The notes beneath the pieces were generated by a model. That model was not told the origin of the DNA. It made no database searches and saw nothing but the letters and a program-made list of their open reading frames with translations. Of a stretch of DNA of 58,498 nt, positions 47,646-56,345 are shown piece after piece. Where the stretch lies: assembly GCA_947259195.1 (NCBI GenBank), contig CAMYLC010000050.1, positions 1-58,498 on the forward strand, given 5' to 3'. Numbering within the stretch: position 1 is the stretch's first letter; the number at the start of each line of letters is the position of its first letter. Source of the DNA: Thermoanaerobaculia bacterium (GTDB taxonomy: Bacteria > Acidobacteriota > Thermoanaerobaculia > Multivoradales > JAHEKO01). Position numbers and translations under genes: made by a program.

Positions 47646-49741
47646 ATAGCAACGAAATGAAGAAGATCGAAGAGCGGTTGACACCGCCGGCAGTTCCCGA
47701 GCCGCCCGAAGCGCTCCTGGAGCGCATACAGAAAGAGATTCCCGACCACCTTCAACTGGTCGAAGAGGAGTCGGAGTCCACCCTTTCTGCCTGGCGTCTC
47801 CGCCTGATCGCCGCCTCTGTAGCCGTTGTGGTGTTGGGGAGCTTCTTGACCCTCAAAGTGGCGCAAGAACCGATGCACTCGATGGGGCCGTCGGACATCC
47901 GAGAGGTTCCATTCAGTCGGAGCGTGACCGAAACAGATTTGGTCGATCAAGTCGCCTCCGCGGACACCGAAAGCACAGCGTCGACACCACCCGCCGCGGC
48001 CGCTGAAGAGCAGACGCGACTGAAAGCGATCGGCTATGTCTCCAAGAGCGAGCATGGGGAGCCGTTGGCGCTCGAATCTGTTACCGAGCCAAAACGAAGC
48101 GAGACGCAGGTTCGGCAAGAAGCCCCCCCCGCTGCGTCAATGGACGAGCTGCAATTGTTCGACATGGTCGAACCCCCCGCCGGGGCCATGAACGAGGTCT
48201 TTGCCGACAGCGACGCCTATCCCCAAGAAGGGCTTGAGGCACAGCGAAAGCCTGGCATGGCCCTTAAGAGAGTTCGAGAAGTGCCACCGGAGAGCCAGCC
48301 CACCGCTTCACCTTCGACCGGCGGCACCCACGAGCCCAACGACGCTCCCTACGGCGACATGTTCTTCAAGGGCTATGGCACCAACCCGTTCATCGACACC
48401 GAAGACGACGCCCAGTCCACCTTTGGTCTCGATGTCGATACGGGCTCCTTCACCCTTGCACGCAGCTATCTCGAGCGGGGTCACCTGCCGCCGAGTGAGG
48501 CCATTCGGGTCGAGGAGTTCGTCAACTACTTCGACTACGGAGATCCGGCCCCTCGCCGGGGTGAGTTCACCATCACCGCTGAAGGAGGGCCATCGCCCTT
48601 CGCCGCCGGGCCGCGCTACCAGCTGGTTCGGTTTGGGATCAAAGGCCGCGAGATCAGCAGCACAGAGCGCCAGCCCGCCATGCTGATCTTTGTGGTCGAT
48701 GTCTCGGGTTCGATGCGGCGGGAGAATCGGCTCGATCTGGTCAAGCGCTCTCTCGAGCTGCTGCTCGACCAGCTCCAAGACGAGGATCAAGTTGGACTGG
48801 TGGTCTACGGCAACCGGGGCCGGGTACTACTCGAGCCGACTAGCGACAAGTACGCCATCGAGAGGTCGATCCAACGTCTCGTTCCGAATGGCTCGACGAA
48901 TGCCGAAGAGGGCCTGACGCTGGCCTACGATCTCGCCAGAACCTACCGGCGCCGAGGTGCCATCAACCGGATCATCCTTTGCTCTGACGGAGTCGCCAAC
49001 GTCGGCCGTACAGGGCCCGAATCGATCCTGCAGCGCATCCAGAGCGGTGCCGACCAGGGTGTCGAGCTCACCACGATCGGTTTCGGCATGGGCAATTACA
49101 ACGATGTCTTGATGGAGCAGCTCGCCGACCAGGGCGACGGCTCCTACGCCTACGTCGATACCCTGGATGAAGCTCGACGGATCTTTGTCGAGAACCTCAC
49201 TGGGACTCTGCAGACCATCGCCTCCGACGCCAAGGTCCAGGTCGAGTTCAACGCCGAAACGGTAAGCCGGTATCGTCTGATCGGCTACGAGAACAGGGAC
49301 ATCGCCGACGATCGATTTCGCGACGATAGCGTCGACGCCGGTGAGATAGGTGCTGGCCACGAGATCACCGCGCTGTATGAGATCAAGCTCCAGGAGGATG
49401 TCGGTAAGCGTGACCTTCTGGCCACGCTGCGACTGCGGTATCGCTCCAAGGCTACTGGTGAGGTCGTCGAAACTGCCGTCGATCTGACGCGAAGGAACAT
49501 CTCTAAACAGTGGGAGAACGCCTCGCCTGCTCTACGTCTCAGCTCGGTCGTCGCGGAGTTCGCCGAGATCCTCAAGGGCTCCTACTGGGCCAAAGATGGC
49601 AGCCTCGACAGGCTCGAGCAGCGAGCAGCCGGTGTCGCCGCTGATGACCGCGGTGACCGGGAAGTGCAGGATCTAGTAACCCTCATTGGCCAAGCCCGGC
49701 GTCTCACCCCGACCTCGGTGGGCTACGACGGAGACGAGTAG
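47642..49741 (+). CDS. Membrane-anchored VWA domain protein with DUF3520 (YfbK-like), sigma-coupled
   Basis: A 699-aa protein. The first about 50 residues are cytoplasmic (PPEALLERIQKEIPDHL, like the N-terminus of anti-sigma factors). One membrane helix lies at 53-72. A long Ala/Glu/Pro-rich linker leads to a periplasmic vWF N-terminal region (NPFIDTEDDAQSTFGLDVDT). The VWA domain has an intact MIDAS starting at D353 (VVDVSGSMRRENRLDLVKRS), and the C-terminus is DUF3520 (VVAEFAEILKGSYWA). E. coli YfbK has the VWA/DUF3520 part. The start is GTG, overlapping the sigma gene stop. No zinc-finger anti-sigma motif is seen, so sigma control is inference. Confidence 0.9.
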   Translation: MNSNEMKKIEERLTPPAVPEPPEALLERIQKEIPDHLQLVEEESESTLSAWRLRLIAASVAVVVLGSFLTLKVAQEPMHSMGPSDIREVPFSRSVTETDLVDQVASADTESTASTPPAAAAEEQTRLKAIGYVSKSEHGEPLALESVTEPKRSETQVRQEAPPAASMDELQLFDMVEPPAGAMNEVFADSDAYPQEGLEAQRKPGMALKRVREVPPESQPTASPSTGGTHEPNDAPYGDMFFKGYGTNPFIDTEDDAQSTFGLDVDTGSFTLARSYLERGHLPPSEAIRVEEFVNYFDYGDPAPRRGEFTITAEGGPSPFAAGPRYQLVRFGIKGREISSTERQPAMLIFVVDVSGSMRRENRLDLVKRSLELLLDQLQDEDQVGLVVYGNRGRVLLEPTSDKYAIERSIQRLVPNGSTNAEEGLTLAYDLARTYRRRGAINRIILCSDGVANVGRTGPESILQRIQSGADQGVELTTIGFGMGNYNDVLMEQLADQGDGSYAYVDTLDEARRIFVENLTGTLQTIASDAKVQVEFNAETVSRYRLIGYENRDIADDRFRDDSVDAGEIGAGHEITALYEIKLQEDVGKRDLLATLRLRYRSKATGEVVETAVDLTRRNISKQWENASPALRLSSVVAEFAEILKGSYWAKDGSLDRLEQRAAGVAADDRGDREVQDLVTLIGQARRLTPTSVGYDGDE

Positions 49742-49814
49742 CCGACACGAAAGTCGTTCTCCAATCCCCGGCGTCCATTCACTTCCCTACCGCTCGATGC
49801 TCTAGGGCGGTGGG

Positions 49815-50126
49815 TTGTCCGTAGCCCCGAACCATCGCCGAAACCCTGGCTATCGGGGACTCGTAGTGAGTCTCGCGGACCGAGAGGGTTTGTCCTCGAT
49901 CTTCCTGGAGGGGATTCACCTGGGATGGGCCGGCGATGCTCATATTGCGCTGGCGGTGCAGATCGGACCTGACGACGTCCTGGCCCGGCAGTTCGTTGAG
50001 GTTCCCTGGTATCCGCAAGACGTGCGGATTGTGCTCGAGCGAGACGATTCAAATCAGGTGACCGGATTGAGGCTGAGCTGCGACATGGTTCGCGGCGTAT
50101 CGTTTGTCAGGATGACTCAAGAGTAG
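49815..50126 (+). pseudogene. Orphan C-terminal fragment of a serine hydrolase, duplicate of 34958-35173
   Basis: A 103-codon frame ends [36 protein letters not shown] and SFVRMTQE. The last 216 bp (49911-50126) match 34958-35173 with few changes, and both represent the C-terminal beta-domain of beta-lactamase-like hydrolases. No catalytic part is present. The frame is open and less damaged than the other copy, but such a tail alone has no known function. Confidence 0.68.
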
Positions 50127-50260
50127 AAGGCTTCAGTCCTCCTACCCATCCCGCGCGATGCTTCCAGCGTGCCGCGCATCAGCCCATCAGAAGTCGATCG
50201 GGACCGCGACAGCGCCTGGGCTACAATGGGCCAGCAATTCAACAAATTGGGGGGGAGGAC

Positions 50261-50953
50261 ATGATGAAAGCCTATGGCGCAGAGTTCTTTGGAACGTTCT
50301 GGTTGGTTCTGGGTGGCTGCGGCAGTGCGGTGTTGGCCGCCGCATTTCCCGAGGTGGGAATTGGTCTACTGGGCGTCTCGTTCGCCTTTGGCCTGACGGT
50401 GCTCACAATGGCCTATGCGATCGGGCACATTTCTGGTTGTCACCTGAATCCGGCTGTTTCGATCGGGCTGTGGGCTGGTGGTCGGTTCGAGGCGAAGCAA
50501 CTCCTGCCGTACATCGTCGCGCAGGTCCTGGGTGCTGTCGTCGCGGGCGGTGTCCTCTATGTCATTGCCAGCGGTCAGACCGGCTTCAGCTTGTCCGATG
50601 GTTTCGCTTCTAATGGCTACGGCGCCCACTCTCCAGGCGGCTACACCTTGCTGGCTGCCCTGGTTTGTGAAGTCGTCATGACCATGGCGTTTCTGGTCAT
50701 CATTCTCGGTGCAACGGACAAGCGAGCACCGCAAGGCTTCGCTCCCCTGGCCATCGGTCTGGGGCTGACCCTGATTCACCTGATCAGCATCCCAGTCACC
50801 AACACATCAGTCAACCCCGCGCGTAGCACCGGTGTTGCCCTGTTTGTCGGCGATTGGGCGACTGCCCAGTTGTGGCTCTTCTGGGTCGCTCCGATCGTGG
50901 GCGCCTTCCTAGGAGCGGCCGTTTACAAGTTCATCGGCGGCACGGAGGACTGA
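50261..50953 (+). CDS. aqpZ: Aquaporin Z
   Basis: A 230-aa inner-membrane water channel with six helices and the two half-helix NPA motifs ([12 protein letters not shown] and [10 protein letters not shown]). Pore-lining residues of AqpZ are visible: Phe in [20 protein letters not shown], His in [12 protein letters not shown], and Arg after the second NPA. This is the narrow, water-selective set, not the glycerol type. ATG codons at 50261 and 50264 are both possible behind a GGGGGGGAGG ribosome site. It stands alone. Confidence 0.95.
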   Translation: MMKAYGAEFFGTFWLVLGGCGSAVLAAAFPEVGIGLLGVSFAFGLTVLTMAYAIGHISGCHLNPAVSIGLWAGGRFEAKQLLPYIVAQVLGAVVAGGVLYVIASGQTGFSLSDGFASNGYGAHSPGGYTLLAALVCEVVMTMAFLVIILGATDKRAPQGFAPLAIGLGLTLIHLISIPVTNTSVNPARSTGVALFVGDWATAQLWLFWVAPIVGAFLGAAVYKFIGGTED

Positions 50954-51058
50954 TCGACCCCTCCAGCAATCAGGATGAGGACCAAATCCAGGTCCTTGGT
51001 CTGCGACTGAGAACGACGCTGTAGTTCGGGTCGATAGGCGGCAGGGGAATCTGCTGGC

Positions 51059-51338
51059 CTATTCAGAGTTGGCCGCAACAGGCACGCTGTTCTGGTTGGC
51101 GTTGAAGAAGTTTTCCGGATCGTACTTCGCCTTGATCACCTTCAGTTGCTCCAGGTTGTCTGCAAAGGCGGCTGTCGCGGGCCCATCTTCGTCGCCATCC
51201 ATGCAGTTGGAGTACACGCCGCCGGTCGATCATGCCGTTCCAGACCGCGCGAACCTCGTCGTAGTCGGCATCCGCGGGTAGCACGAGCTGACCCTTCAGG
51301 GAAGTACGGAAATCATCGATGGCGGCACGATCGAGCAT
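51059..51338 (-). pseudogene. FAD-linked oxidase gene with large internal deletion
   Basis: The N-terminus is typical of berberine-bridge-type FAD oxidases (MLDRAAIDDFRTSLKGQLVL, PADADYDEVRAVWNGMIDRR). The sequence then jumps and changes frame to the family C-terminus (DNLEQLKVIKAKYDPENFFN, ANQNSVPVAANSE, stop). Intact members have about 460 residues, so roughly 380 codons, including the FAD-linking histidine/cysteine region, are missing. The joined relic cannot be active. Confidence 0.75.
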
Positions 51339-51531
51339 TGGAAACCTCCAGCGACATCGCAACAGCGAGTCAGAACAAGCAACTGGGAATTCGATTGCTG
51401 GATGGAGTGTACCAGTCACTTTTCTCGGCGTACCGACTCGGTCTCGCAGGTCAGGACGTTCTGATCGGCCATGCCGTTGCTGCTAGCATCTGGGCCCGCC
51501 CCGGGGAGGAAGTTGACCGGGAGAGGACGTG

Positions 51532-53034
51532 ATGTTGCCGGTGGTCTCAGCGAAAGCCAAACAGCGAGCTCTGACCGTGGCGGTTCTGCTGCTCGCGGCC
51601 GTCCTCGGTACAGGGTGCAAGACGGCTCGTCAGGTAGCGGCTCAATATCCGAGCTCGGATATGGAGGCCATCTATAGAGCCGCCCTGCCCAACGCGCAGC
51701 GCAACCCGGTGGTGCTGATTCACGGCTTCGCCGGCTCCACCCTGCGTCGAGTCGAGGATGGCGCGACGGTTTGGGGAACCCTCTTTACGAAAAACTCTCT
51801 GCTGCCTTCGAAACCGGGTGGCCTGGAGGCCATCGCCCTGGACGTCGATCGACTGCAGCCGCCGTTGGATCCGGGCCGCTTGGCTTTCATCGAAGACGAC
51901 ACCCAGGCCGTGGAGCTACTCCAGGAAGTCACAGCCGATGCCGGCGTGATGGATGTCAACATCGGCATCTACGCGGCGTTGGTCGAGTTGATGGAGGAGT
52001 CCGGCTATGGCTCATGCCAGGAAGATCCGACAGCGATCGCGAATCTCGAGACCCCGCCCTGCTTGACCTTCTTCTATGACTGGCGCCAGGACAACGTGGG
52101 CAACGCGATTCGACTGGGACGGTTCCTCGAAAAAGCGCGTCGGCAGATAGCCGGGGTCGCGAGCTCTGCGGTCACAGGAGGCTACGAGGAAGTCCGGTTC
52201 GACCTTATCGCCCACTCCATGGGGGGGCTGGTGGCCCGGTACTTCCTGCGATACGGAGCGGAAGACGTTCTGGAGGACCCGAAACCCACTGTGACCTGGG
52301 CGGGAGCCGACTACCTGGACCGGCTGATCATGATTTCGACACCCAACTTCGGTTCCATGCGGGTCTTCAAGGAGATGGTCCTCGGTCGGCGCTATCCGTG
52401 GATCAAATTCGAGCCCGCCATGATCGCGACCTGGGTATCCGCCTACCAGATGGTGCCCAGAGAGGGGCAGAAAGTCTGGGTGGATGCGACGGGCGACGCC
52501 ATCGAGATCGATTTCCTCTCAGCCCAAACCTGGTTCGAGAATGACTGGGGACCCTTTGCTCCCGGACAAGACAAGTATCTGGCGTGGGTCTTTCCTGGGG
52601 AGCCTTCCGCGCAGGAGCGCGAGAAGAAGATTCGCGATTTCATGGAAGCGGCTTTTACAAGAGCCCGTCAGTTTTTCGGAGTCATGGACCAGCACGCCGA
52701 TGAGCCCTGCCCCACGGAGCTCACCCTGTTTGCCGCCGATGTGCAGCCGACGCCGGCAAGAGCGTGGGTGACCGAGAAAGACGGCAAGCTGGTTTTGCGT
52801 TTCGACAACACGAAGGCCCTGACTCTCAAGGCTCCGGGCGACGGTTCCGTCACCCGCGCCTCTGCAGTAGGCGACGAACGGCTTCTCGGTGGCGATACGG
52901 GATTCGTCAGCTCGCCCATTCCGTGGAACCGGAAGATCTTCCTGACGGATATGCACCGCACCCTGCTGGGCAATCCGACCTTCCAGAACAACCTGCTTCA
53001 CATCCTTCTCGAGACTCCAGCTCCCCAACGGTAG
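51532..53034 (+). CDS. LCAT-like alpha/beta hydrolase lipoprotein
   Basis: A 500-aa protein with a lipoprotein signal (ALTVAVLLLAAVLGTGC). The oxyanion-side block NPVVLIHGFAGSTLRRVED resembles the start of LCAT/PDAT acyltransferases. FFYDWRQDNVGNAIRLGRFL is the family lid-side motif. The nucleophile Ser lies in FDLIAHSMGGLVARYFLRYG (GxSxG-like, A-H-S-M-G). The late ILLQ-like segment FLTDMHRTLLGNP carries the probable catalytic His. It is likely a membrane-anchored phospholipase or lipase acting in the periplasm. A GTG at 51529 is one codon upstream; the ATG is preferred. Confidence 0.85.
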   Translation: MLPVVSAKAKQRALTVAVLLLAAVLGTGCKTARQVAAQYPSSDMEAIYRAALPNAQRNPVVLIHGFAGSTLRRVEDGATVWGTLFTKNSLLPSKPGGLEAIALDVDRLQPPLDPGRLAFIEDDTQAVELLQEVTADAGVMDVNIGIYAALVELMEESGYGSCQEDPTAIANLETPPCLTFFYDWRQDNVGNAIRLGRFLEKARRQIAGVASSAVTGGYEEVRFDLIAHSMGGLVARYFLRYGAEDVLEDPKPTVTWAGADYLDRLIMISTPNFGSMRVFKEMVLGRRYPWIKFEPAMIATWVSAYQMVPREGQKVWVDATGDAIEIDFLSAQTWFENDWGPFAPGQDKYLAWVFPGEPSAQEREKKIRDFMEAAFTRARQFFGVMDQHADEPCPTELTLFAADVQPTPARAWVTEKDGKLVLRFDNTKALTLKAPGDGSVTRASAVGDERLLGGDTGFVSSPIPWNRKIFLTDMHRTLLGNPTFQNNLLHILLETPAPQR

Positions 53035-53133
53035 GGCGCATGATGGGTCCGGGCGGCAGTGTTCCGGGCCACCACGGTACAGCGGCTCTCCAGGGCTGTT
53101 CTGGATCTGCTTCTTGACCGGGGGAAGGCCACC

Positions 53134-53160
53134 TGTAACCTTTTCTTGTTATGACGGTCA
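53134..53160 (+). promoter_or_regulatory. Putative ECF-type promoter element, second sigma operon
   Basis: TGTAACCTTTTC (53134-53145) resembles an ECF -35 element. CGGTCA follows at 53155-53160. Shared with the first sigma gene is CCTTTTC plus 11-12 nt plus GTC. Its position overlaps the ATG at 53151, which argues that translation begins at the later GTG (53202). Confidence 0.42.
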
Positions 53161-53201
53161 TCACTACAGAAGACGGGAATGGGAGAGGGAGCGAACGGAG
53201 C

Positions 53202-53759
53202 GTGAATCAACCTACGGACCTGGAGCTCATGATCGCGGTGCAAAAAGGCGAAGTCGGCGGAATGGGAACTCTTTTCGAGCGTCATCACGAGAAGATCTAC
53301 AACTTCTGCCTCCGGATGACGGGCAGTCCGGCAGCGAGTGAGGACCTGGTGCAGGAGGCCTTCATGCGGGCCCTGAAGTACCGCCAGACCTTTCGTGGCG
53401 ATGCGGACTTCCTGCCCTGGCTCTATCGGCTGGCAAGGAACGTCTGTAACGATCACTTCCACAAGAACCAGCGCTTTCCATTCACAGGAGAGGACTTGGT
53501 CGAGGGAATCAGTCCCGACCCGAGCGCCCTCGACGCCGCCCAACAAAGGGAGCAGGTCTGCTTGTTGCGCCAGGCCTTGTTGCGCTTGCCAGTCGAGCGT
53601 CGCGAGGTGTTGATCTTGAGTCGATTCGAGTTTCGCCACTACGACGAGATCGCCGAGCTTCTGGGCTGCTCGGTCGGGGCGGTCAAGGTGCGGGTACACC
53701 GGGCGATGAATCAACTGCGCGACACCTATCGCGAGATGTTGAAGGAGGGCGAGTCATGA
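53202..53759 (+). CDS. ECF RNA polymerase sigma factor
   Basis: An ECF sigma factor (185 aa from GTG at 53202, or 202 aa from ATG at 53151). Region 2 includes LFERHHEKIYNFCLRMTGSP, SEDLVQEAFMRALKYRQTFR and FLPWLYRLARNVCNDHF. Region 4 has LPVERREVLILSRFEFRHYD, then EIAELLGCSVGAVKVRVHRA. The later start is chosen because a promoter-like element covers the earlier ATG. The stop overlaps the ATG of the anti-sigma gene (ATGA). Four genes downstream appear to be one operon ending at tandem hairpins (56261-56323). Confidence 0.92.
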   Translation: MNQPTDLELMIAVQKGEVGGMGTLFERHHEKIYNFCLRMTGSPAASEDLVQEAFMRALKYRQTFRGDADFLPWLYRLARNVCNDHFHKNQRFPFTGEDLVEGISPDPSALDAAQQREQVCLLRQALLRLPVERREVLILSRFEFRHYDEIAELLGCSVGAVKVRVHRAMNQLRDTYREMLKEGES

Positions 53760-54556
53760 ACTGTGACAAAGTCGACAAGCTGCTGATGGACTCCCTGATG
53801 GGCGCCCTGGGTACCGAGGATCGGCGGGAGCTCGACGAGCACCTGGCGTCCTGTGAACGGTGCGGCGGGGAAGCGACGGAGATGGAGACGCTGTGGCATG
53901 AGCTCGGGAGTCTCGACGAATCGCCACAAGAAGTCCCCAGTGAGAAGCTGACTCGCCGATTTCAGTTGGCCCTGGCCGACTTCGAGACCAATCTTCACGA
54001 GACCCCCCGGCCCGGATTCAGCGCCTGGTGGGCCGGTCTGTGGACGGCACGGCCAGCATGGCAGGCGGCGTTTTCGGCTGCTGTTCTGCTCTTGGGTGTC
54101 TTTCTGGGTGCCGGCATGACTTGGCGCCAGGCGACGAACGAGGATCTCGCCGAGCTCAGGGCCGAAGTCGAAACGATGAGCCGCGCCGTCACGGTCTCAC
54201 TGCTACAGCACCAGTCGGCCTCCGAGCGTCTTCGAGCAGTCAGCTGGAGTCGGATGGCGGGAGGCGATGAGCAGGTCCTGAGCGCGCTGCTGGTCTCGGC
54301 CCGCTCGGATCCCAACGTCAACGTGCGGCTGGCAGCTGTGGACGCCCTGGCAGGATATGTCGACCAGGGAGCCGTCCGTACCAGTCTGATCGACTCCCTC
54401 GAAGTCCAAACCTCACCCCTCGTGCAGCTCGCGGTTCTCGAGGCTGTCGCGGGCGAGGAAGGACTGCGCAATGGAGAGCTACAAAGGCTCAGAGATACCA
54501 GCGAAGTCGACCAGACCCTGCTCGAGTACTACGCGACCCAAGCGGAGAACCTGTAA
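53756..54556 (+). CDS. Zinc-type anti-sigma factor with HEAT-like periplasmic repeats
   Basis: A 266-aa single-pass membrane protein. The N-terminal zinc anti-sigma domain has DEHLASCERCGGEATEM (HxxxCxxC). One membrane helix lies near residues 103-122 (WQAAFSAAVLLLGVFLGAGM). A short coiled coil follows (DLAELRAEVETMSRAVTVSL), then two or three HEAT-like helical hairpins (EQVLSALLVSARSDPNVNVR, LAAVDALAGYVDQ, PLVQLAVLEAVAG). It should hold the sigma factor in the cytoplasm and sense a signal or partner through the outer repeats. It overlaps both neighbours by 4 and 1 nt. Confidence 0.87.
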   Translation: MNCDKVDKLLMDSLMGALGTEDRRELDEHLASCERCGGEATEMETLWHELGSLDESPQEVPSEKLTRRFQLALADFETNLHETPRPGFSAWWAGLWTARPAWQAAFSAAVLLLGVFLGAGMTWRQATNEDLAELRAEVETMSRAVTVSLLQHQSASERLRAVSWSRMAGGDEQVLSALLVSARSDPNVNVRLAAVDALAGYVDQGAVRTSLIDSLEVQTSPLVQLAVLEAVAGEEGLRNGELQRLRDTSEVDQTLLEYYATQAENL

Positions 54557-55422
54557 TGCGCCAAAGGACTCGAGATCTATCGGTATTTCTGATTGCCCTC
54601 ACGCTCGCGATACCCAGTTCGGCCGAGAAGCTGAGCGACAGTCGGACCCTCAATCGGTCGATTGCGCTCGAGCGCTCTGGGCCTCAGCGCGTCATCGTGG
54701 ACAACGTCTGGGGCTCGATCACGGTCGAAGGCTATGAAGGCGAGACGGTCGAAATGACGGCCGTCGAGACCGTCCGCGCGAGAACGGCAGAGCGGATCGA
54801 CCAGGCGAGGCGCGAGGTCGAGCTGCAAGTCAACAATCAGGACGGCGAGGTCGAGTTCTACGTCGATGGTCCCTTCCGCTGTCATGACAGGACCGAGCAA
54901 GGGAACTGCTGGAACAACTGGCGTGACCGTTACGAAGTGATCTACGACTTTCGCGTCAGAGTCCCTCACGACACCGACATCGAGGTGCGGACCGTCAATC
55001 ATGGGGACATAGAGGTCTCTGGCGTGCGCGGAGATTTTGTCGTCAACAACGTCAACGGTTCCATCGAGCTTTCGGGGTTGGCTGGATCCGGCGAAGCGAC
55101 GACGGTCAATGGCCCTGTGGTGGCGAGCTTTGTCTCGAATCCCAAGAAGAACAGTCACTTCGAGACCATCAACGGCAAGATCGACGTGAGCTTTCAGCCC
55201 GGTCTCTCAGCCGACCTCGAGATGGTGGCTCGGTGGGGGGAGCTGTGGAGCGAGTACAAAGTCGAAGCACTGCCTTCCCCGCCGCTGACGAAACGCACGG
55301 CAGGTGGGCGTACCGTCATCGAGCTGCAGCGTGGCTCGCGGGTGCGGGTGGACGGTGGAGGCCCGACCCATTCCTTCGAAACACTGAACGGCAACATTTA
55401 CGTCCGCAAGGGGACGAGTTGA
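54556..55422 (+). CDS. DUF4097 family exported protein (first copy)
   Basis: A 288-aa exported protein with a signal peptide (LSVFLIALTLAIPSSAE). The mature part has repetitive beta-solenoid turns (VDNVWGSITVEGYEGETVEM, VRTVNHGDIEVSGVRGDFVV, NNVNGSIELSGLAG, TVNGPVVASF, TINGKIDVSF, TLNGNIYVRKG), the DUF4097 putative adhesin pattern. An insertion with two Cys (RCHDRTEQGNCWNNW) is not seen in the next gene. It starts on the last base of the anti-sigma stop (TAATG). It is likely an envelope structural or stress protein in the sigma regulon. Confidence 0.87.
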   Translation: MRQRTRDLSVFLIALTLAIPSSAEKLSDSRTLNRSIALERSGPQRVIVDNVWGSITVEGYEGETVEMTAVETVRARTAERIDQARREVELQVNNQDGEVEFYVDGPFRCHDRTEQGNCWNNWRDRYEVIYDFRVRVPHDTDIEVRTVNHGDIEVSGVRGDFVVNNVNGSIELSGLAGSGEATTVNGPVVASFVSNPKKNSHFETINGKIDVSFQPGLSADLEMVARWGELWSEYKVEALPSPPLTKRTAGGRTVIELQRGSRVRVDGGGPTHSFETLNGNIYVRKGTS

Positions 55423-55436
55423 AAGAGGTGAAAACC

Positions 55437-56249
55437 ATGCGAAGAACGAGCCTGATGATCCTGACCTGTATGACCCTGATGAGTGGTGCTCTCGCAGCCC
55501 AGCCACAGAACTTCGTGGTGCCGCTGAGCAATCCGGGGCAACCCGCGGTGCTGGAGGCTTCGGTATTGATGGGCTCCATCACAGTGGTGGGCTATGAAGG
55601 GGCCGAAGTCCAGGTTGAAGTGACCTTCGAAGAGGAGCACGACGACGAGTCCGATGGGGAGGAGCGCGAGGGATTGACGCGCATCCCGAGCTATTCGGCG
55701 GGCGTCACCGTCGAGGAGAAGGGCAACAAGGTCGAGATCGGTACCGACTGGTCCAAGGAAGAAGTTGCTCTGTCGATCAAGGTTCCCTATCAGACCTCTC
55801 TACGCCTCAGCGCTGTCAATGGCGGTTTCATCGAGGTGGAAGGGGTCCAGGGTACCCACGAGCTGAGCCACACCAACGGTGAGATCACGGCTAGGAACAT
55901 GCGGGGCTCGGTCGTCGCCAACACGACGAACGGCGAGGTTGTGGTCGAGTTGCTCGAGGTCGATGCCGACACGCCCATGTCGTTCAGTACCTTCAACGGC
56001 GATGTCGAAGTGACCCTGCCGGCGGCGGTCAAGGCCAACCTGTTCATGCAGTCGGGTCAGGGGGATGTGTACACGGACTTCGACGTGCAGCTCCAGCCAA
56101 CCCAGGCGAAGGTGACCCGCGAGCAGGAGGGTGGTGGCAGCTACCGGGTCCGCATGGAGAAGGCGGTCGAGGGCTCGATCGGCGGGGGCGGCCCCGAGCT
56201 GCGGTTCAAGACCTTCAACGGCGACATCATTCTGCGCAAGACCCAATAG
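55437..56249 (+). CDS. DUF4097 family exported protein (second copy)
   Basis: A 270-aa paralogue of the preceding gene, 14 nt downstream. It has a signal peptide (LMILTCMTLMSGALAAQ) and the same ladder of turns (VLMGSITVVGYEGAEVQVEV, AVNGGFIEVEGVQG, HTNGEITARNMRGSVVANTT, TFNGDVEVTLP, TFNGDIILRKTQ). A strongly acidic loop (EEEHDDESDGEEREG) replaces the Cys insertion. The open frame extends upstream to 55233 inside the other gene, but the ATG at 55437 follows AAAGAGGTG and gives the signal peptide. It ends the operon. Confidence 0.88.
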   Translation: MRRTSLMILTCMTLMSGALAAQPQNFVVPLSNPGQPAVLEASVLMGSITVVGYEGAEVQVEVTFEEEHDDESDGEEREGLTRIPSYSAGVTVEEKGNKVEIGTDWSKEEVALSIKVPYQTSLRLSAVNGGFIEVEGVQGTHELSHTNGEITARNMRGSVVANTTNGEVVVELLEVDADTPMSFSTFNGDVEVTLPAAVKANLFMQSGQGDVYTDFDVQLQPTQAKVTREQEGGGSYRVRMEKAVEGSIGGGGPELRFKTFNGDIILRKTQ

Positions 56250-56260
56250 AGGCCTTCCGC

Positions 56261-56323
56261 CAAGAGATCGTTGTTCTCTTGCCGCCGGGTGACTCATGAC
56301 GAGTTGCCCGGCGGTTGTTTCTT
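56261..56323 (+). terminator. Tandem hairpins ending the sigma/DUF4097 operon
   Basis: The first hairpin is CAAGAGA (56261-56267) with TCTCTTG (56275-56281). The second is CCGCCGGG (56282-56289) with CCCGGCGG (56307-56314), followed by TTGTTTCTT. The second looks like a Rho-independent terminator with an imperfect T-run. It lies just after the last stop and before a convergent gene. Confidence 0.72.
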
Positions 56324-56345
56324 GTGACGAGATGCAGTTCGAAGC

